Source of the DNA: Scleroderma bovista
Taxonomy: Eukaryota > Basidiomycota > Agaricomycetes > Boletales > Sclerodermataceae
DNA: 64,000 nucleotides
Reading direction: 5' to 3'
Assembly: GCA_037178675.1 (NCBI GenBank)
Contig: JAYMGJ010000017.1
Span: 62,001 to 126,000, forward strand
Part shown: piece by piece, positions 23,911-36,420 of the stretch
Layout of the letters: the number at the start of each line of letters is the position of its first letter
How positions within the stretch are numbered: the stretch's first letter is position 1
The notes under the pieces: generated by a model
Database searches by the model: none
Told to the model about the DNA's origin: nothing
What the model saw: the letters and a program-made list of their open reading frames with translations, nothing else
Program-made: the position numbers and the translations under genes

Positions 23911-25300
23911 TGTGCCAATGATTTTAGCCGGACAAGACAACTGGTTTCTCTCTCTCCCTTTTGTACAATAGTTCCTTCACCGTACGCACCATTCCAATGC
24001 TGTTGCATACATCCCAGCTCTATGTAACTTCATTCTTGCCAGCCTCAACAGTGTCAACACCAGGCTAAGCACATACTAGGAATGATTATTTCCCCCTCGT
24101 CACACTCCGAAGTGTTCAGTTACATCCTTGGCTGATAATTCGGTGACTGTCATCATCACAAATGGTTGAACGATCGTTGTAGGTGTCTGAACTGCTTTCA
24201 TCTAAATATGGTGCAGAGCCTCATCAATACTCCCCATGTACTAATGTCACGTTCGTGGGCTTGTAAGTCGTCATGCTCGCGCGAATCTTAGATCCAACGA
24301 GATACCAAACCTATCCATATTCATGGTTCAACAGAAGGGTTGGAAGTAATTTGTGCGTGAATGCCAGCTTTCCCTACTACTTAGAATTGGAACTGAGCAC
24401 GCGGCAGTGCCAGCCTCGCCCTCGACAGAACACCGTTTGTCAGTTTACCCCTGGTCGTGGTTAAGAAAAGACACATACGGTTCACCGCGACCAAACGATG
24501 ACCAAGCCAATGAGTGCGTCTTTCCACTTGCATTCAATCACGTTTGACCGATCTGTTTACTCAGAAAGTTTCTTTGTAGTGCAAGTATCGTAAAGTCACC
24601 ACCAACCGGCGTTCCATACGAAGAAGTATTCGATGGTCAACATCACGTCAATTGGTGGGGCGTACATGAGCATAAATGAATATCGTCCCAAGTTTATGGT
24701 CTTCCAGGAGAAGTTCGGTTCTCGTTCAAGGTCCCCGCAATGCATGGAACCCCGATGAACAAACACCTTGTTTGGAATCCTATTCTGCTAACAGGGTGCA
24801 CTTTGAAAGGCGTCACCGTCGCTCGAACTTCAATGTATAGCATAGTGATTACTGCTCATCTAAATAACAATCTATGTGATACTATCGTACCACAAATGTG
24901 CTTGAATTCACGGAGCGGAGCTGTACTTTAGGGGATGACGTGACAGTTGCAGCCTGCCAAACAATGTGGCCTTGTGTTGGGATCGTCATTTTTTGTTCCG
25001 TCCCCACCATGGACTCTATGTCACCATGCGTTGACGATCCCAGATACGCTAATCAGTTATTTTCAGGATGCGGAGCGGTGTTGTCTGGGGCCGCTCAAAC
25101 CCTTGTCTGGCAATTTAGGCGGTTCTCGAAAGCATAAAATTTGCGAACGAGTAAAAAAAGGTTCGAGCTTAACAGCACCGTAAATATCAATTATATATAT
25201 ATAAAGGTGTGCAGTGTGTGGAGAATGTCTATCAAGGAAATGGGACAGGTTTTTCATCATTCATAGTACTGCAAGCCTCGCACCTGTGGACTACTCCTGT
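23911..25300. other. Intergenic region of copy B
   Basis: Contains the P450 3' flank, then a junction near 24030 where copy A has the acyltransferase block instead, then sequence collinear with A from about 13008. It lacks the solo LTR and the glutamate-decarboxylase relic of copy A. No gene recognised. Confidence 0.45.
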
Positions 25301-25842
25301 TTAGAACTTATGAGGTTTCGAGTTCGGGTTCGAGTTTGGGTTTGAATCTGGGTTCTTCGGTTTCTTGTCATCCTCAGATTCCTTGTTAAGGCACTAGAAA
25401 TCTTGTCAGAACCTGCACAAATATTGAACTATAGATATACTTACGCAAACTTGAATGGCATGACCGTTGCAAGAATCGCCGTTCGTGTCGGGGCTACAGG
25501 CATATCTATAAAGTACATTAGCAATGAGCTATGAAACAAAAAAAGAGCAAGTAGTTACTCGACCCCGTTCAGGTGCAGACCGGTGAAGTTTGGCACAGAG
25601 GTACAGTCAAGTACACCTCCATTGCATGGGTTTTGCGAAATCACTTGCTGGATGGCGTTGCAAGATCCATCAAATACCTGAACTGGAATACAGGTTAGCA
25701 CAGAGTCAGGTTAGAATACTTGATACTTACAAACACCAGTGTTGGACTGGGCAATACCGTAGTCGTACCCTGGACATATCGCAGACGCGCATGCAGCAAA
25801 CAATGAAGCAGCAGCAGCAGATAAGATGACTTTGCTGAACAT
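25301..25842 (-). CDS. Small secreted cysteine-rich protein, copy B
   Basis: Predicted 129 residues from four exons: 25731-25842, 25559-25682, 25445-25505 and 25301-25393. Same signal peptide, eight cysteines and terminal CC pair across the last intron as copy A. The Asn/Pro/Ser tail is two residues shorter, a change of repeat number. A TATA box (complement of 25907-25914) is conserved upstream. Frame, splice sites and cysteines are all kept between the copies, which supports a real gene rather than chance. Confidence 0.75.
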
Positions 25843-27428
25843 GATGTTTTAAGTTGGTTGGAAGGGTGAATTCTAGCTTGGGGAAAACTTGGCTATGGTT
25901 CACCGCCTTTTATACAATTTCCAGAGTATGATCCCTCCGCCTCAACATGCCCATCCAGAAGTTACGGGGTGCGCTGCGCATGCTGCGCAGAAAGAGCATA
26001 GTAGGCATCAGGAGACCGATATTGATGCAACCGGTTAAAATTTATGCATAGAAAGTATAACCTATGTAAACAGAGCGAAACCGCAGCCTCCTCATATTTT
26101 CTGCTTTCCCCGTCGAAGGGAAACGGCGGGGAAATGGTAACGGCTTCTGACGGACTGATGGTACAATTTCATGGGAAAACGTTGACCCATGTAGTCGGCC
26201 ACCGCTTGGGGAATGGACAACCCTTGAGAGCACATACTAGAAACTCGGACATACTGTGGCATAGTGACTGGGATCTGCCTGTACAGGAAGAGTGACGTAC
26301 TGATAACCGAAGCAAGCCTTATACGAAATGAATACAGGACATTCACTGAATCCAGGTCAGTTGTCTTACATATTCATCAGTCACTCTTCCTCGAGCTCGT
26401 TCAGTTGCATCTGGAAATATGATCCAGGAATACTCAGCGGATTATGGCAGACATCTCCTGAAGACAACTTGAAAGGTTTTATTGGCCAGAAATTACGATG
26501 GGAACTGGCCTTTCAGTTGATTTCTGCAAATGGGCTTCAGTCACGTATATAATTGAACGCTGCGCATCGGCGTATGAAGGCAAAGAATACATCCAGCACT
26601 GCCACTTGTTAACACGCTCCAGAACGATCTCGTCACCGCCAGGGATCGAAGTTCGCTCTCGTATAGACTTGTGATGATGTCGACTGCTCTTCGACTTCTT
26701 CTTGCATTACTTAATTATTCTAGCGCATCTATGGCCAATCTCCATTTCCATCACCTATCAGGGCCAATGCCATCAAACTGACTTACTGAAGACGCCAGAA
26801 ATTCACCTCAAGCCCTCACTCTCTACTAGCAGATACGTATGTTTATACTGTGCGCACCTACCTGTATTACACTTGCACTCATCACGAAAAAATCTGGAAT
26901 CCTCTATGTCACAACCATCCATTTGCTGTGATATCACAACATGTGGCCATACAATTCCGGTCAGTTGGTTTCAGTGACGGTATGTACATACTACATATCT
27001 GTGGCCGATGTTTTCTAGTTGGTGCCCTAGTAAGCTGTAGTAATCCCACTCTTAGTTCCAAGTATGTACATAGTACTTATTGGATGATTATTAGTAGTAT
27101 TAATAGTACATACTACACAGAGCTTGTGAGACCCAATTTAGAAGAGGCGGGCTTTGGCAACCTCACGCTGAAAAAACTCCTGGAGGGAGTGCAGTGCAGC
27201 ACAAGGTCGCCACTATTGTCCCATTGTTAGATACTTACGGGCTTATGAGGCGGTCGGAGGCCATTGGCGTCCCTCCATGACCCTTGTCGCATCCCTTGGT
27301 CGTGTTCAAAGCTGTCCTGATTAGGAAGGTGCTGTTAATGAGGCAAGGTCATAAGATTTTAAAGGCGCTAGCAGTCCAAGTAGCATCCTCCTTGTCGCCC
27401 GTATCGAAAGACTGACTGACGGATAGAA
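25843..27428. other. Intergenic region, end of the tandem array
   Basis: To about 26560 it matches the region upstream of secreted-protein gene A; this is the right end of the duplicated DNA. About 26560-27428 is unique and would hold the promoter of the membrane-protein gene. No gene seen. Confidence 0.45.
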
Positions 27429-29919
27429 ATGCTCAAAGTCAGCCCTGAAGTACTCTCCGACTCCCCAAGACAGGAGCAAAGCTCAGTGCAAGAACACACT
27501 TCGGCCTCGGACGTGACAGGTAGTACTCAGGCGCGTTTCATACCCACTTACATTTCACGCACCTTTGCAGCACCAGAACCAGCGCAGACATCCTCTCTTG
27601 CGGTTGGACACGTCCCTCTTTCCCAAGACACGCGCACGAAATCCACGTACCACGGTAATGTGCCTCGCTTCACACCAGAGTACCATCACACCCACTTTGC
27701 ACACGTTGCAGCTTCTGAGCCAAGCACCAGCACAACCAGAACGACCATCGGCACAGAAAGCACATCCTCAGACAAGCTTACAGCCCTCCCAGGCCCAATT
27801 GTGTCCTCCACACAAACAAACCGCATCCGGCACCACACCATACCGTCCTCCTCCTCTGCCCCGGCCCTACATGACCTCCCTTTAACCACAGCAACAACGG
27901 CCATAGAATCCCGTGCACTCCCCTCTCCGTCCAACAGACCCAATGTGGTCACGGGCGCTCTGGATACCCAGGGATTCACTCCGCCAAATAAGAGTAAGGC
28001 CTCCACACCACAGCGCGTTTCCTTTGAAGGCGCGCCACGCACGTTTGCCACGATCAACTATAGTCCACGCTCACTCCAACAGACCCCCGTTCACCCCCTC
28101 ATTCAACACCAAAGCGTATTTGCACCCTCCCTCCGAGGTGGCCGGGCAGAATCGTCACCGGTCTCAGCAACACGGGTCAAACGCTCCAGCGATCCACCGA
28201 AGCCTAGTCCCTCTCTCTTCCGCCCTGCCGTCTCCGTCAACCCCAACACATCACCTCACAAAGCCAATGTCGACCCCCCTCGCTCCCGAGCCAGCTCACG
28301 GGCTACCTCCCCAATCCGCCTCTTCCCTTGGCCAGGTCTCCACCGCGGAACACCACCCCGCCGCAACTACGAAGAAGCTGAACCTCCCTTTGTGCCCGTG
28401 GATCCTTTCACGCGCCGTCCCCGCCGCTTCTCTCTCCTCCACAGCCCTGACATTGAAAGAGTGTTCATCGACCCCACTTGCGAGGAGTCTCTGTTCTGTT
28501 GTTTCCCGGCCCTCTCATGTGATCCAAAAGATCGCTTCCGCGCGATCCTGAACAGCTCACGCTTCTTTCTTGCGGACACAATTCCGCGACAGGTGTACCT
28601 TCACCTACTCCTTCGTCTACCCTCGCTTTACTTCTCGCGCATCGCGCGCCTGTTTGAGGATGCGGAAGTCAGCCAGCCAGATATTGAACGTATGATACAA
28701 ATCTGTGCCCCCTTACCCCGTTTACGCGGCAATAGACCACTGTCAAGCCCGATCCCGATGACCGTCCACCCACATCCCGAGCCTGTCCTCCCATTTCCCG
28801 AGGACTGGACACCAGACAATTCATCTCCAGCACTTGTCCGGTTCAGGGACTCATGGGGGGCATTCATTGATTCACTTCTGCGGGAATGGAAGACCTTCAA
28901 TCTCGTCTCCGCGCTATTGCTGTCGTCAGTACTCATCCTGCTTATCTATTATGCCATGGTACTCATGCCTTCCGCATTGTTCTTTCCATATCCAGTGCAA
29001 TTTTGTCCATGTTTCAGAACCAAGAGATGGCCAATGATCCGGCCGTGCGCACGACGGCGCTGATCTCACTCACCTGTGCACTCATGAGTTTGTCGTATGG
29101 GTGTGTGTATATTGTACGCTTTGGTACTATGCGGAGCATGTACAAGGCAGTGCGCTGGGCACAGGTGAGGCTCACCTTTTCGCTTGTTTGTGATATTGAG
29201 CGTGTTGCATCTGAAAAAAGGAAACACAAAGAACAACAACGTTTATCCTGTGGAACGTCTGGGTCCTCCTCGCGATGCCTGGTGTATGGCTTGCATGGTA
29301 GGTCCCTCTCTTGATTCCTCCCCCTTACTCACCTGCTTGGCACCAACACAGGTCCATGGTCTTCTTCATCATTTCGATTCTCACCTTTGTCTGGCGCAGC
29401 GACTCCACAACTGACTCCACAACACTCTCCCCACTTTCCCCATCTGCCGCACTTGGTCCACGCATTGCTGTATCTGCATTTTTCTTGCTGGGACTGGTGT
29501 ATTTTACAGCGATTGTGAGGACACTGCAGTCGTATGGGCAGCCCCGGGCTCACCGGACCGATCAGAGGGACCAAGGACCAGCAGAGAGGGACGGGAATGA
29601 GAGGGGACGAACACGCAAACGGGAACCTCTGAACGGCGAGAGCAGTGATAGTGGTGGGGGCGGTGCCAGTAGCAGTGGCAAAGGCGGCAACGGGAAGGAC
29701 ACAGGAGACCAGCAGGACGACGATGACTACAATCGACAGAAGGAGCACAGGACATTTCCCCACATGTATGACGCTGACGGTACCCAGGCTGGGGGGCTTT
29801 CTGCTGTGATGGGTTTGGGTTTGCGAGGGCTTGACAGCTTTGCAAGGCCCTTTTTGGCGTCTTCGCAGGAGGAACAGACAGAGGATGGGAAGCATTCGAT
29901 GGTGCCTGTGAGTGTGTAG
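27429..29919 (+). CDS. Multi-pass membrane protein with long disordered N-terminus
   Basis: 769 residues from four exons: 27429-28924, 28996-29164, 29221-29297 and 29352-29919; all junctions keep frame. Residues 1 to about 300 are Ser/Thr/Pro-rich and probably disordered. About 340-440 form a compact region including PDIERVFIDPTCEESLFCCF. Hydrophobic segments follow: FNLVSALLL-SAILSMFQ (about 489-506), a segment around LTCALMSLSYGCVYIV (about 520-542), a WNVWVLLAMPGVWLAW stretch leading into FFIISILTFVW, and RIAVSAFFLLGLVYF. The C-terminal tail is acidic and Gly/Ser-rich. I recognise this as a basidiomycete-specific membrane family of unknown function. A broken piece of the same gene lies at 48740-49247. 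Confidence 0.8.
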
Positions 29920-31085
29920 AGATGGATCGTGTGATACCCCTAACGATTGATGCGTGGTTTGTAAGTACTTGTGTCGGTCACCACGCTCTGTTAGATATAT
30001 TTTTTGTGACAGAAACAATGTATCTAATAGACTCACCATCTGCGCCGCATCACCGACCTCAAGAACCCTTACCATTTTCGGTGCGTTTATTTCTCGTCCT
30101 CACCTTCGATTAACCCTCATCTGGCCATCTCAAGAGCATTGCACCTCACCTCAACCCTTACACTGCCGTCTTGAGAGCTCCCCTCAATGCTCTTGGTGAG
30201 TATCCCAGAAACTCTTTGAGCATTGTTCCGAAACTACGAAAAGTGCAGCTAGATATATAGACTCAGATGAAGCAGTGTGCGGGCAAAGGTGCGAAGCACA
30301 TACCGGTTGCGATCAAGACAACCTGGCGGAGGTAAGTGTCAGTTGCGTTACCTAGCGGAAATAGGCCTGACAGGACGGGGTGATGCTCGGACCCAGAGGT
30401 GTAGGAGGATGACTCACTGTAAGGAGCATATCAATCTACTGGGGGCATGGTGACCCTCGTGAAAGCAAGTACTGTGTCAGCTGACATGGACTGGATGTAA
30501 GGAGCTAGTATCTGGTTGTGCTTCTGCAAATAGGGCTGGAAAGTATTGCTGGCTCATCTGCCCTTGACTTTCATGATGTCAAATGGTACTCCTCTTAGTA
30601 GGTACTCCAGCGCAGCGCCAATCCTAATACCGTGGCCGTGCACTTGGTTGAAGCTGGCAGCTTTGGCGGTTCTATTACTGTAAGTCAAGTGATGGATGTT
30701 GGAACACTTCAAGTGCTTTGTCAGAGGTTTATGCGGGTCAAAATGATTACAAATCAGTTTCACCACCAACTACAAACGACGTGCCGAGTTAGACCCATCG
30801 AATTCGAACTATGTATGCCTCCCCACATGAATGTAAACCTACCTCATGATGAGTTTCCCGAAGCAAATGTTGCAGTCATCAGCTAGGCGCTACCGCCCGA
30901 AATGTATTCTCCGACCTCGTCTATCTTGGAAGCGGTGCCGCAGAGAACATCTGGCGTGTTTACGTTGTGGGTACTATCTGGTTTGGAAGGGACATCATGT
31001 GATGATAATCGAGATCTTACCATGTGTAGCCTCCGAGCCTTGGGTATATAAACCCGTCCACCCGTCTGAGAGTGGCAACTTAACG
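29920..31085. other. Intergenic, nothing recognised
   Basis: No convincing gene, repeat or RNA seen. The last part includes the lectin promoter, with a TATA-like GGGTATATAAACC at about 31041-31053. Confidence 0.4.
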
Positions 31086-31774
31086 ATGGTTTACATTCAA
31101 TCAGGCGCAAGATACGCCCTTTTCAACGTCAAGGCCCCAGGTTCTTGCCTCGACCTCGCTGGAGATGACCACCGTTCCAGTACGTCTGACGTGGGATTTG
31201 TATATCGCTTTGCACAACTAACTCTGGTAGTTATCGGTTTTCCGCCCCACTATGGTGCTAACCAACAAGTAATCGACATCCAGTATATCTTGCAGTGATG
31301 TATTGATCCGGCATTGCAGTGGCTGTTTGAACGACAGCAAAACGGCAGCTTTCAGATCAAATCCGCCACTGGTCCATACCTCACGGTTGACGGTTCTCCG
31401 GCGAATGGAGGCAGAGTCGTCGCTGGGCAAGCGCCGTTCGAATGGCACGTTGAAGACGACCCATGCGTCCCTCACGCAATCAGGTGAGCGGCATTCTAGC
31501 AAGTCGCGTCCCATTCGTCATAGGATTCATTTCACGTCCCCGACGTAGGCTGCGTGTCCCAGGGACAGGGGTGAACATGGATTTATGCGACAGCGGGAAC
31601 CCCACGCCCTGCACACCTGTCCAGGTGTGGGGCACGTGGGATGGCCAGAGTCATCTTTGGACCCTCCAGCAAATCGGGGGGGAAAATCAAAGATCTAGGA
31701 CGTCTGGAATGAAAGTTGATTGTAGATTCCAGGATGGGGCAATGTTTGTACAATTTGAATTGATGCATTCATGA
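31086..31774 (+). CDS. Ricin-B-fold lectin-like protein
   Basis: Single-domain beta-trefoil protein, 173 residues, no signal peptide, so probably cytosolic like other mushroom lectins of this family. Four exons: 31086-31179, 31231-31268, 31320-31483 and 31549-31774. The exons give an N-terminal SCLDLAGDD (first repeat), GPYLTVDGSPANGGRVV (second repeat) and VNMDLCDSGNPTPCTPVQVW followed by SHLWTL (third repeat, with the QxW-like element). The match to basidiomycete ricin-B lectins is good through the third repeat; the last 35 residues are less typical, so the true end could differ by an unrecognised intron. Such lectins bind glycans and often deter fungivores; the ligand here is unknown. Confidence 0.7.
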
Positions 31775-31932
31775 TGTGATGTTGAATTGTGCAATATGTA
31801 TGGCAGCGTCAGTATCAGATTCCAGATATTATGTACTACAGATAATCCGGATATGTGTACTTCTATGCTTTTGTAGTTCAAACTTTTACACATAAAAAGC
31901 GGGGCCCACTGTCCAGGGAAGGTAACTCTAGT

Positions 31933-32266
31933 ATGGTTCACGTTGAATCAGGCAGATTCAGGTACATCCTCAAGATCACCAAAGCCCAAAATTCCTGCCT
32001 TGACCTCTGGAGGTGACTATCGCACCAGTACGTCTGTCACAGGGGAATATTCAACAAGACCAACTTGTGAACTCTTAATCAATCAGGTGAGCATTTACTG
32101 CGTATGGGCTCATCCTTGGATTCACTTGGTCGTAGGGATTTGCTCCCTATGACAGACCCGAGCATCGATCTGTCAGATAATAGAAATATCATTCCTGACA
32201 CGCATGTCCAACTGTGGAGCACGTTCTATGGCCAGCACGAACTTGGGCGCGTCCGAGAAATCTAAG
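31933..32266 (+). pseudogene. Second ricin-B-lectin copy, broken
   Basis: The start resembles exon 1 of the neighbouring lectin (MVHVESG..., then SCLDLW), but a TGA follows at the position of the first repeat. Near 32160-32266 a piece of the third repeat is readable (PSIDLSDNRNIIPDTHVQLW). The middle exon is missing. Tandem duplicate that has decayed. Confidence 0.6.
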
Positions 32267-32619
32267 GACAACCCCCGGCCAGAAACGACAGTTGACCACA
32301 GATTCCTGGATGAGCGACATGTACACGGCTATCATGGAATGTCCACGATAAGTTGGTAGAAGATCTAGATAATCAATACCAATCTGTTTCACGAGGGATA
32401 TCAAATGGTGCTTCACATTGCGGCGCCACTTCCCATATCCAAGATGATGTCCACATTTCATCGATTATTGCGCCCATTTGATTCAGTGGCCCACAACGAA
32501 TCAGCCCGAAGGTCCAACCACACGTCTCATCGAGCCTGCACCTCAACTGGACCTAACTACAAAGAAGTGTCCTCGATACCAGCGAGTACTGTAGTGTAGA
32601 GTGCACAGCATTGAAAGTT
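32267..32619. other. Intergenic, nothing recognised
   Basis: No gene or repeat identified. Confidence 0.35.
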
Positions 32620-33340
32620 GTGTTGGGACGTTGGGACGTTGGGAAGTGGTTTCCACGAAGTTGACACCAATGCTGGCTTGTCATAGCCCTATCTCTACCT
32701 AGAGAGACGGCTAGCACCTTGTTTACGGAGAATGCGTATGAAATCTACTTACCGACCTTATTGTTTGTGATGGCAAAGTAGGACAGTCCAAACAAGTGAA
32801 CCGCACACCCGAGCGTACCATCGAATTCAATGAGCGGCGGCTGAAAACACCATATTCGCGGAAAACGAAAAAAAGCGTTACAATTTCCACACCCACTGAC
32901 CTTGTAAACAAGGTGATCATTCATAAAAGGATGATAAGATAAGTTTCATCGTGACTTGCTATTTCATCGCGCGCCATTGGGAGGAGATATTCACGGGAAT
33001 ACTAAAAAAGCAAGGCGCAATTTATGAGTTTTTCGCCGGCGGATTCGGCCGGGTCTGAGAAATCAAACACCTCTTGAGGAGCCGGTAATATTTGGAGTTG
33101 GAGGATAAGACGTTCGAAGGTTGATAATCAATTGCGGACGAGTGGCTTGCCGGGGACAGCTTGGGTTAAAACTACAAGTCTCAGTTGTCGCCTTGCCAGA
33201 CAGCGGATCCGACTTCCTTTCGAAGGAACTACGTTGAGCCTGGTCAGGGAGGACATACCCAGATTCAAAAATTGATCTGAGGAGGGCAGGTGCAAGTTGA
33301 AGAGGAGTGAAAAAAGGTCCACCACAGTGAAGACCAGTAT
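32620..33340. repeat. Dispersed repeat family R2, copy 1
   Basis: Two blocks match 49252-49310 and 49590-49960: a first of about 60 bp with GTTGACACCAATGC, and a second from TCATCGCGCGCCATTGGGAGG to GAAGAGGAGTGAAAAAAGGT. The sequence between the blocks differs. No recognised coding content. Confidence 0.65.
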
Positions 33341-34440
33341 TGTCCAATGTCATCATCGCGCCAGTGGTTGTGGTGGCCACGCCGCAGAGTACGGTCGTCA
33401 TCGTCGCCGTACGACGCCAGTGGTGGTGGTGGTTGTGTCACAGTGAGCGAACTGGCACTGGGGTCATCACTGTTGTTGTCGTCTCACCATAGCATGTGTG
33501 CATGCTGGCGCTGGGGTCGTCGCCATCGTCGCCACCGCATGCGTGCGTGCTGGCACTGGGGTCACAGGCCAGGACGGTGACAGCGCTGTATACGATATCA
33601 GGCTTCTTTCGTCGAGAAGGAAGCCTGCTCTAGATGAAACTGATGAGTGAGTGGTGTATATGTACAGTATTTCCACACCACCGGGGAGGCGAAGGCGTTG
33701 ACACCTGTTGTGGTAGTGGTGGTCGCATCGCAGCGTGCGTGCGGTTGCGCTTTCAATTATTGGTACTAATACTTACAACAAACCGAAAATGAAGTTGACT
33801 TACTGTCTCGTCGTTGTGTCGTTCTGATGTGAGTGTGGTTGTGACTAGCGTTTGTCTGTTTTGGTGGGCGGCTGTGCTGTACGGTGCATGAGGGGCGGGT
33901 GTGCACGCAGAAGGCTTGGGGTGATAGTTAGTAAAGAAAACATACCAGGGTGAGGGTGTCTGTGTTTCGCACGACCGCAGCGTCGACGTCGTGAGAACAG
34001 TCAACTATGAATTTGTGGTTGCCAAGATGGAGGATTGCAGCGACTGTTTTGAGAGCGAGTGCGTGCGTGCTGACAGCTGGTGGGCGTGAGTGGGCAGGCA
34101 TGAACATGAGTATAGATGGGCGTGGTGGCCGTTGACGCGGGTGGATTACTATCAACATGGGCAGTGGTGGTGTCGACATGGCTGAGTGGTGGTAGTGGCT
34201 ATTGACCCGGTCGTGGCACTGGGTGCAAGCTGGTCGTCGCGATGGTGCTGGTGGCCATCGATGCTGCAAGCGTAAAGAGGAATAAAATAAAACTTACTTG
34301 CTCAGCCGGCGTGTTCGCGTCGATACGAAGAAGCTGGGGCAGTGTGGCAGTGACGCAGATGGGTGGTGGCCAGCGTGTAGTCGTCGTCATCGTCGCGGAC
34401 GGGTGGTGGTGGTGGCTGTCGACGTTGCAATGGGAGATCA
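33341..34440. repeat. GT/GGT-rich low-complexity region
   Basis: Strongly strand-biased DNA rich in GTGGTGGT, GTCGTC and related words. Translations on either strand are low-complexity and not credible as genes. Similar arrays occur at 57300-57830 and, on the opposite strand, at 60980-61570. Confidence 0.6.
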
Positions 34441-34497
34441 AGCCTTGCAACGGGAGAGGGGTTGTAGTGGAGGATGGGAGAGTAGCTGAAACCAAGC

Positions 34498-34560
34498 TGA
34501 AACATTGCAATGGCGGACAGAACATTGCAACGGCGGACGGAACATTGCAATGACGGACAG
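34498..34560. repeat. Short minisatellite, about 20 bp unit
   Basis: Three consecutive variants of a unit reading roughly AACATTGCAAYGGCGGACRG, with degenerate relatives just upstream (about 34425-34450). Confidence 0.75.
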
Positions 34561-34619
34561 GTAGATTGCACAAAGGATGCAACAAGCAATGTTTACCGGT
34601 AGGACGCACTACCGTTAGT

Positions 34620-34830
34620 GTTGCCGCCGAACTGGACTAAATTCGAAGTGAGTTCGAATCCGGTTCGAAAGTGATGGAGTTCGGTGGAGTTCGGTAAAAC
34701 TAAGGTTGAGCTCGACAGCCGACTTCGTTTGTCCTCAGTTCGTTCGAGTTCGGAAAAACGAAGTCAAACGAACTTTTCAAAGAGTCCGGTCGGGTTTGGT
34801 CCGGTTCGCGGCAACACTAACTACCGTGAA
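34620..34830. repeat. TTCG/CGAA-rich segment
   Basis: Dense with GTTCG, TTCGAA and CGAAC words, resembling part of the copy-B-specific promoter insert (about 21870-22040). Possibly a non-autonomous element fragment; ends cannot be defined. Confidence 0.4.
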
Positions 34831-35019
34831 CGGCGCACCACCTAAGTACGGTAGTTACCGCAAACATTCAATGCAACAAAGTCATGTACTTTACGCAACT
34901 GGTCACAGGAGTGCACGGTCTAACTACTGGCAGAATGTGTTTAAAAATGCTCGACTGGATGTTGGTCAATTCCAGTCTAACAAAAATTCGTGGCCATCAG
35001 GTGCAACCGTTTTTGACGG

Positions 35020-36420
35020 AGTCTACATGTTTCCTCTTTCTGATAAACTGATTGTTTCTGTACGATTGGTAGATCGGGAACACGGCATCTAGACAAAGAC
35101 CCCTGTTGAACACGTTTCTCGCTTCCTGCACATACTCACAAAAAGGTGTCGTGATTCTCACCACACAGTTCTGGTAAGGTTCAGTCCCCTCGGCACATGT
35201 AAAATCGTATCTATGTACATGATTGGACCAGTGATATCCATTACAGCTCCGATGTGGTGGAACCGAAGTGTGTATACAACTTCGAGCCAATTGAAGTGCG
35301 AGAATGGTGCATTTGGCACGTTACTGGGCATCTGATTGTCATCACGGTGCAAAGCTTTCTCGCTGCTCCCCGTTAACTGAATCTTCTAGCCTCCTATAGA
35401 TTCAAATCTGTCATCACATCCCACTTACATATTGTTTTGGAAACTAAATCAATGGTATAGTCCAATTCAAGGACATAACTGGCCAATACTTGAATATTCG
35501 GAGACATACCCATCAGAGGGTAATAGCTCACGAAAATATCGCCCTCAACACAAGTCTGGCGTGATTATATTTGTTCTCGATGACCAAATACCACAAGGTG
35601 GCAGCTACTCCTCAGGAATGCAACAATGTCCTGGTGAGTTTGTGGTTGCACCTGACAAGTCCATATATTTTGACCTATGTAATTTCTTGTAGACTTGCGC
35701 TTGAACAACGGAGAGGCGCTGCAGCATGGCAGCATGAGCCTCGGGTCATTTCAAGTGGCATCGAACAGACTATATACAATGCCCAAGTGAATTGCAATTC
35801 TGGTCCATTGACTTGCAATGGGAACTAATCCAGCGCCGGTGCAGCCGTGTTGATCATCTTTCACTGCTGGGGTAGAAAGCTCCTAGCCCAAACAGTAATG
35901 GTATGTAGTATCATTTCTGAGTGCCCGTAATCATTATTACCACTTTACCCCAGAACGGTGTGTCGCATGTTTATCTCGGCCCCCCTTGTGGAATTTGAGA
36001 TCTTTCGAAAGTGCCCCCAGATTCTATGCCATAATGGATACGGAAAATTAAATTAAATTCAGAATGGACCGAACAGGCCTGAATTTCTGAATTTTGGATT
36101 CGGCGTAAACTTAAAGCATTTATGGCCAGGGTATTAATGACATAGCCGCAATAAAACGCCCGTTCAGAAGATAAAAGGACAATCACTTTTTCAAAGGGGA
36201 CTCTCAGAGTCAACTCTCGGTGCATTGTTTTGATCATGTCCAACACTCTCCTAATCAACGGTGATTACTATATATCGAACAGCGGCAAGTACATTGGCGT
36301 TAACTCCAACTTTCATGTTATGGTCGATGATGCTTTGAAAACAGTAGGTTTTGTGACCTTTGACTTCCAACTGACTTTGTGACAAAGCGGGCCATTTTAT
36401 CAGAAATTCACCATCAAACC
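35020..36420 (+). repeat. Left arm of about 1.4 kb inverted repeat
   Basis: This arm is the diverged reverse complement of about 42060-43490. It covers an unrecognised upstream coding relic and the first exon and intron of the small protein gene at 36236. Shared landmarks include the run CGGTGTGTCGCATGTT and the region around the start codon. Confidence 0.7.
35430..35811 (+). pseudogene. Unrecognised coding relic with one intron
   Basis: An open stretch (35430-35631) followed by a plausible intron (GTGAGT...TTGTAG, about 35633-35692) splices to an ending that reads LRLNNGEALQHGSM and GSFQVASNRLYTMPK before a stop. The inverted-repeat partner (about 42670-43040, minus) preserves the same exon pair with a frameshift. 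No start codon context or family could be assigned. Confidence 0.4.

Noticed and set aside
27686..28057. Reverse-strand and other-frame reading frames inside the membrane-protein gene (for example 27686-28057, 27913-28551).
   Set aside because: Shadows of the Ser/Pro-rich first exon; no independent motif.
29329..30075. 248-codon minus-strand frame across the 3' end of the membrane-protein gene.
   Set aside because: Antisense to conserved membrane segments whose splice structure is exact; no motif of its own.
34630..34700. tRNA-like B-box word (GTTCGAATCC).
   Set aside because: No A-box at the right distance and no cloverleaf; the region is simply rich in TTCG words.
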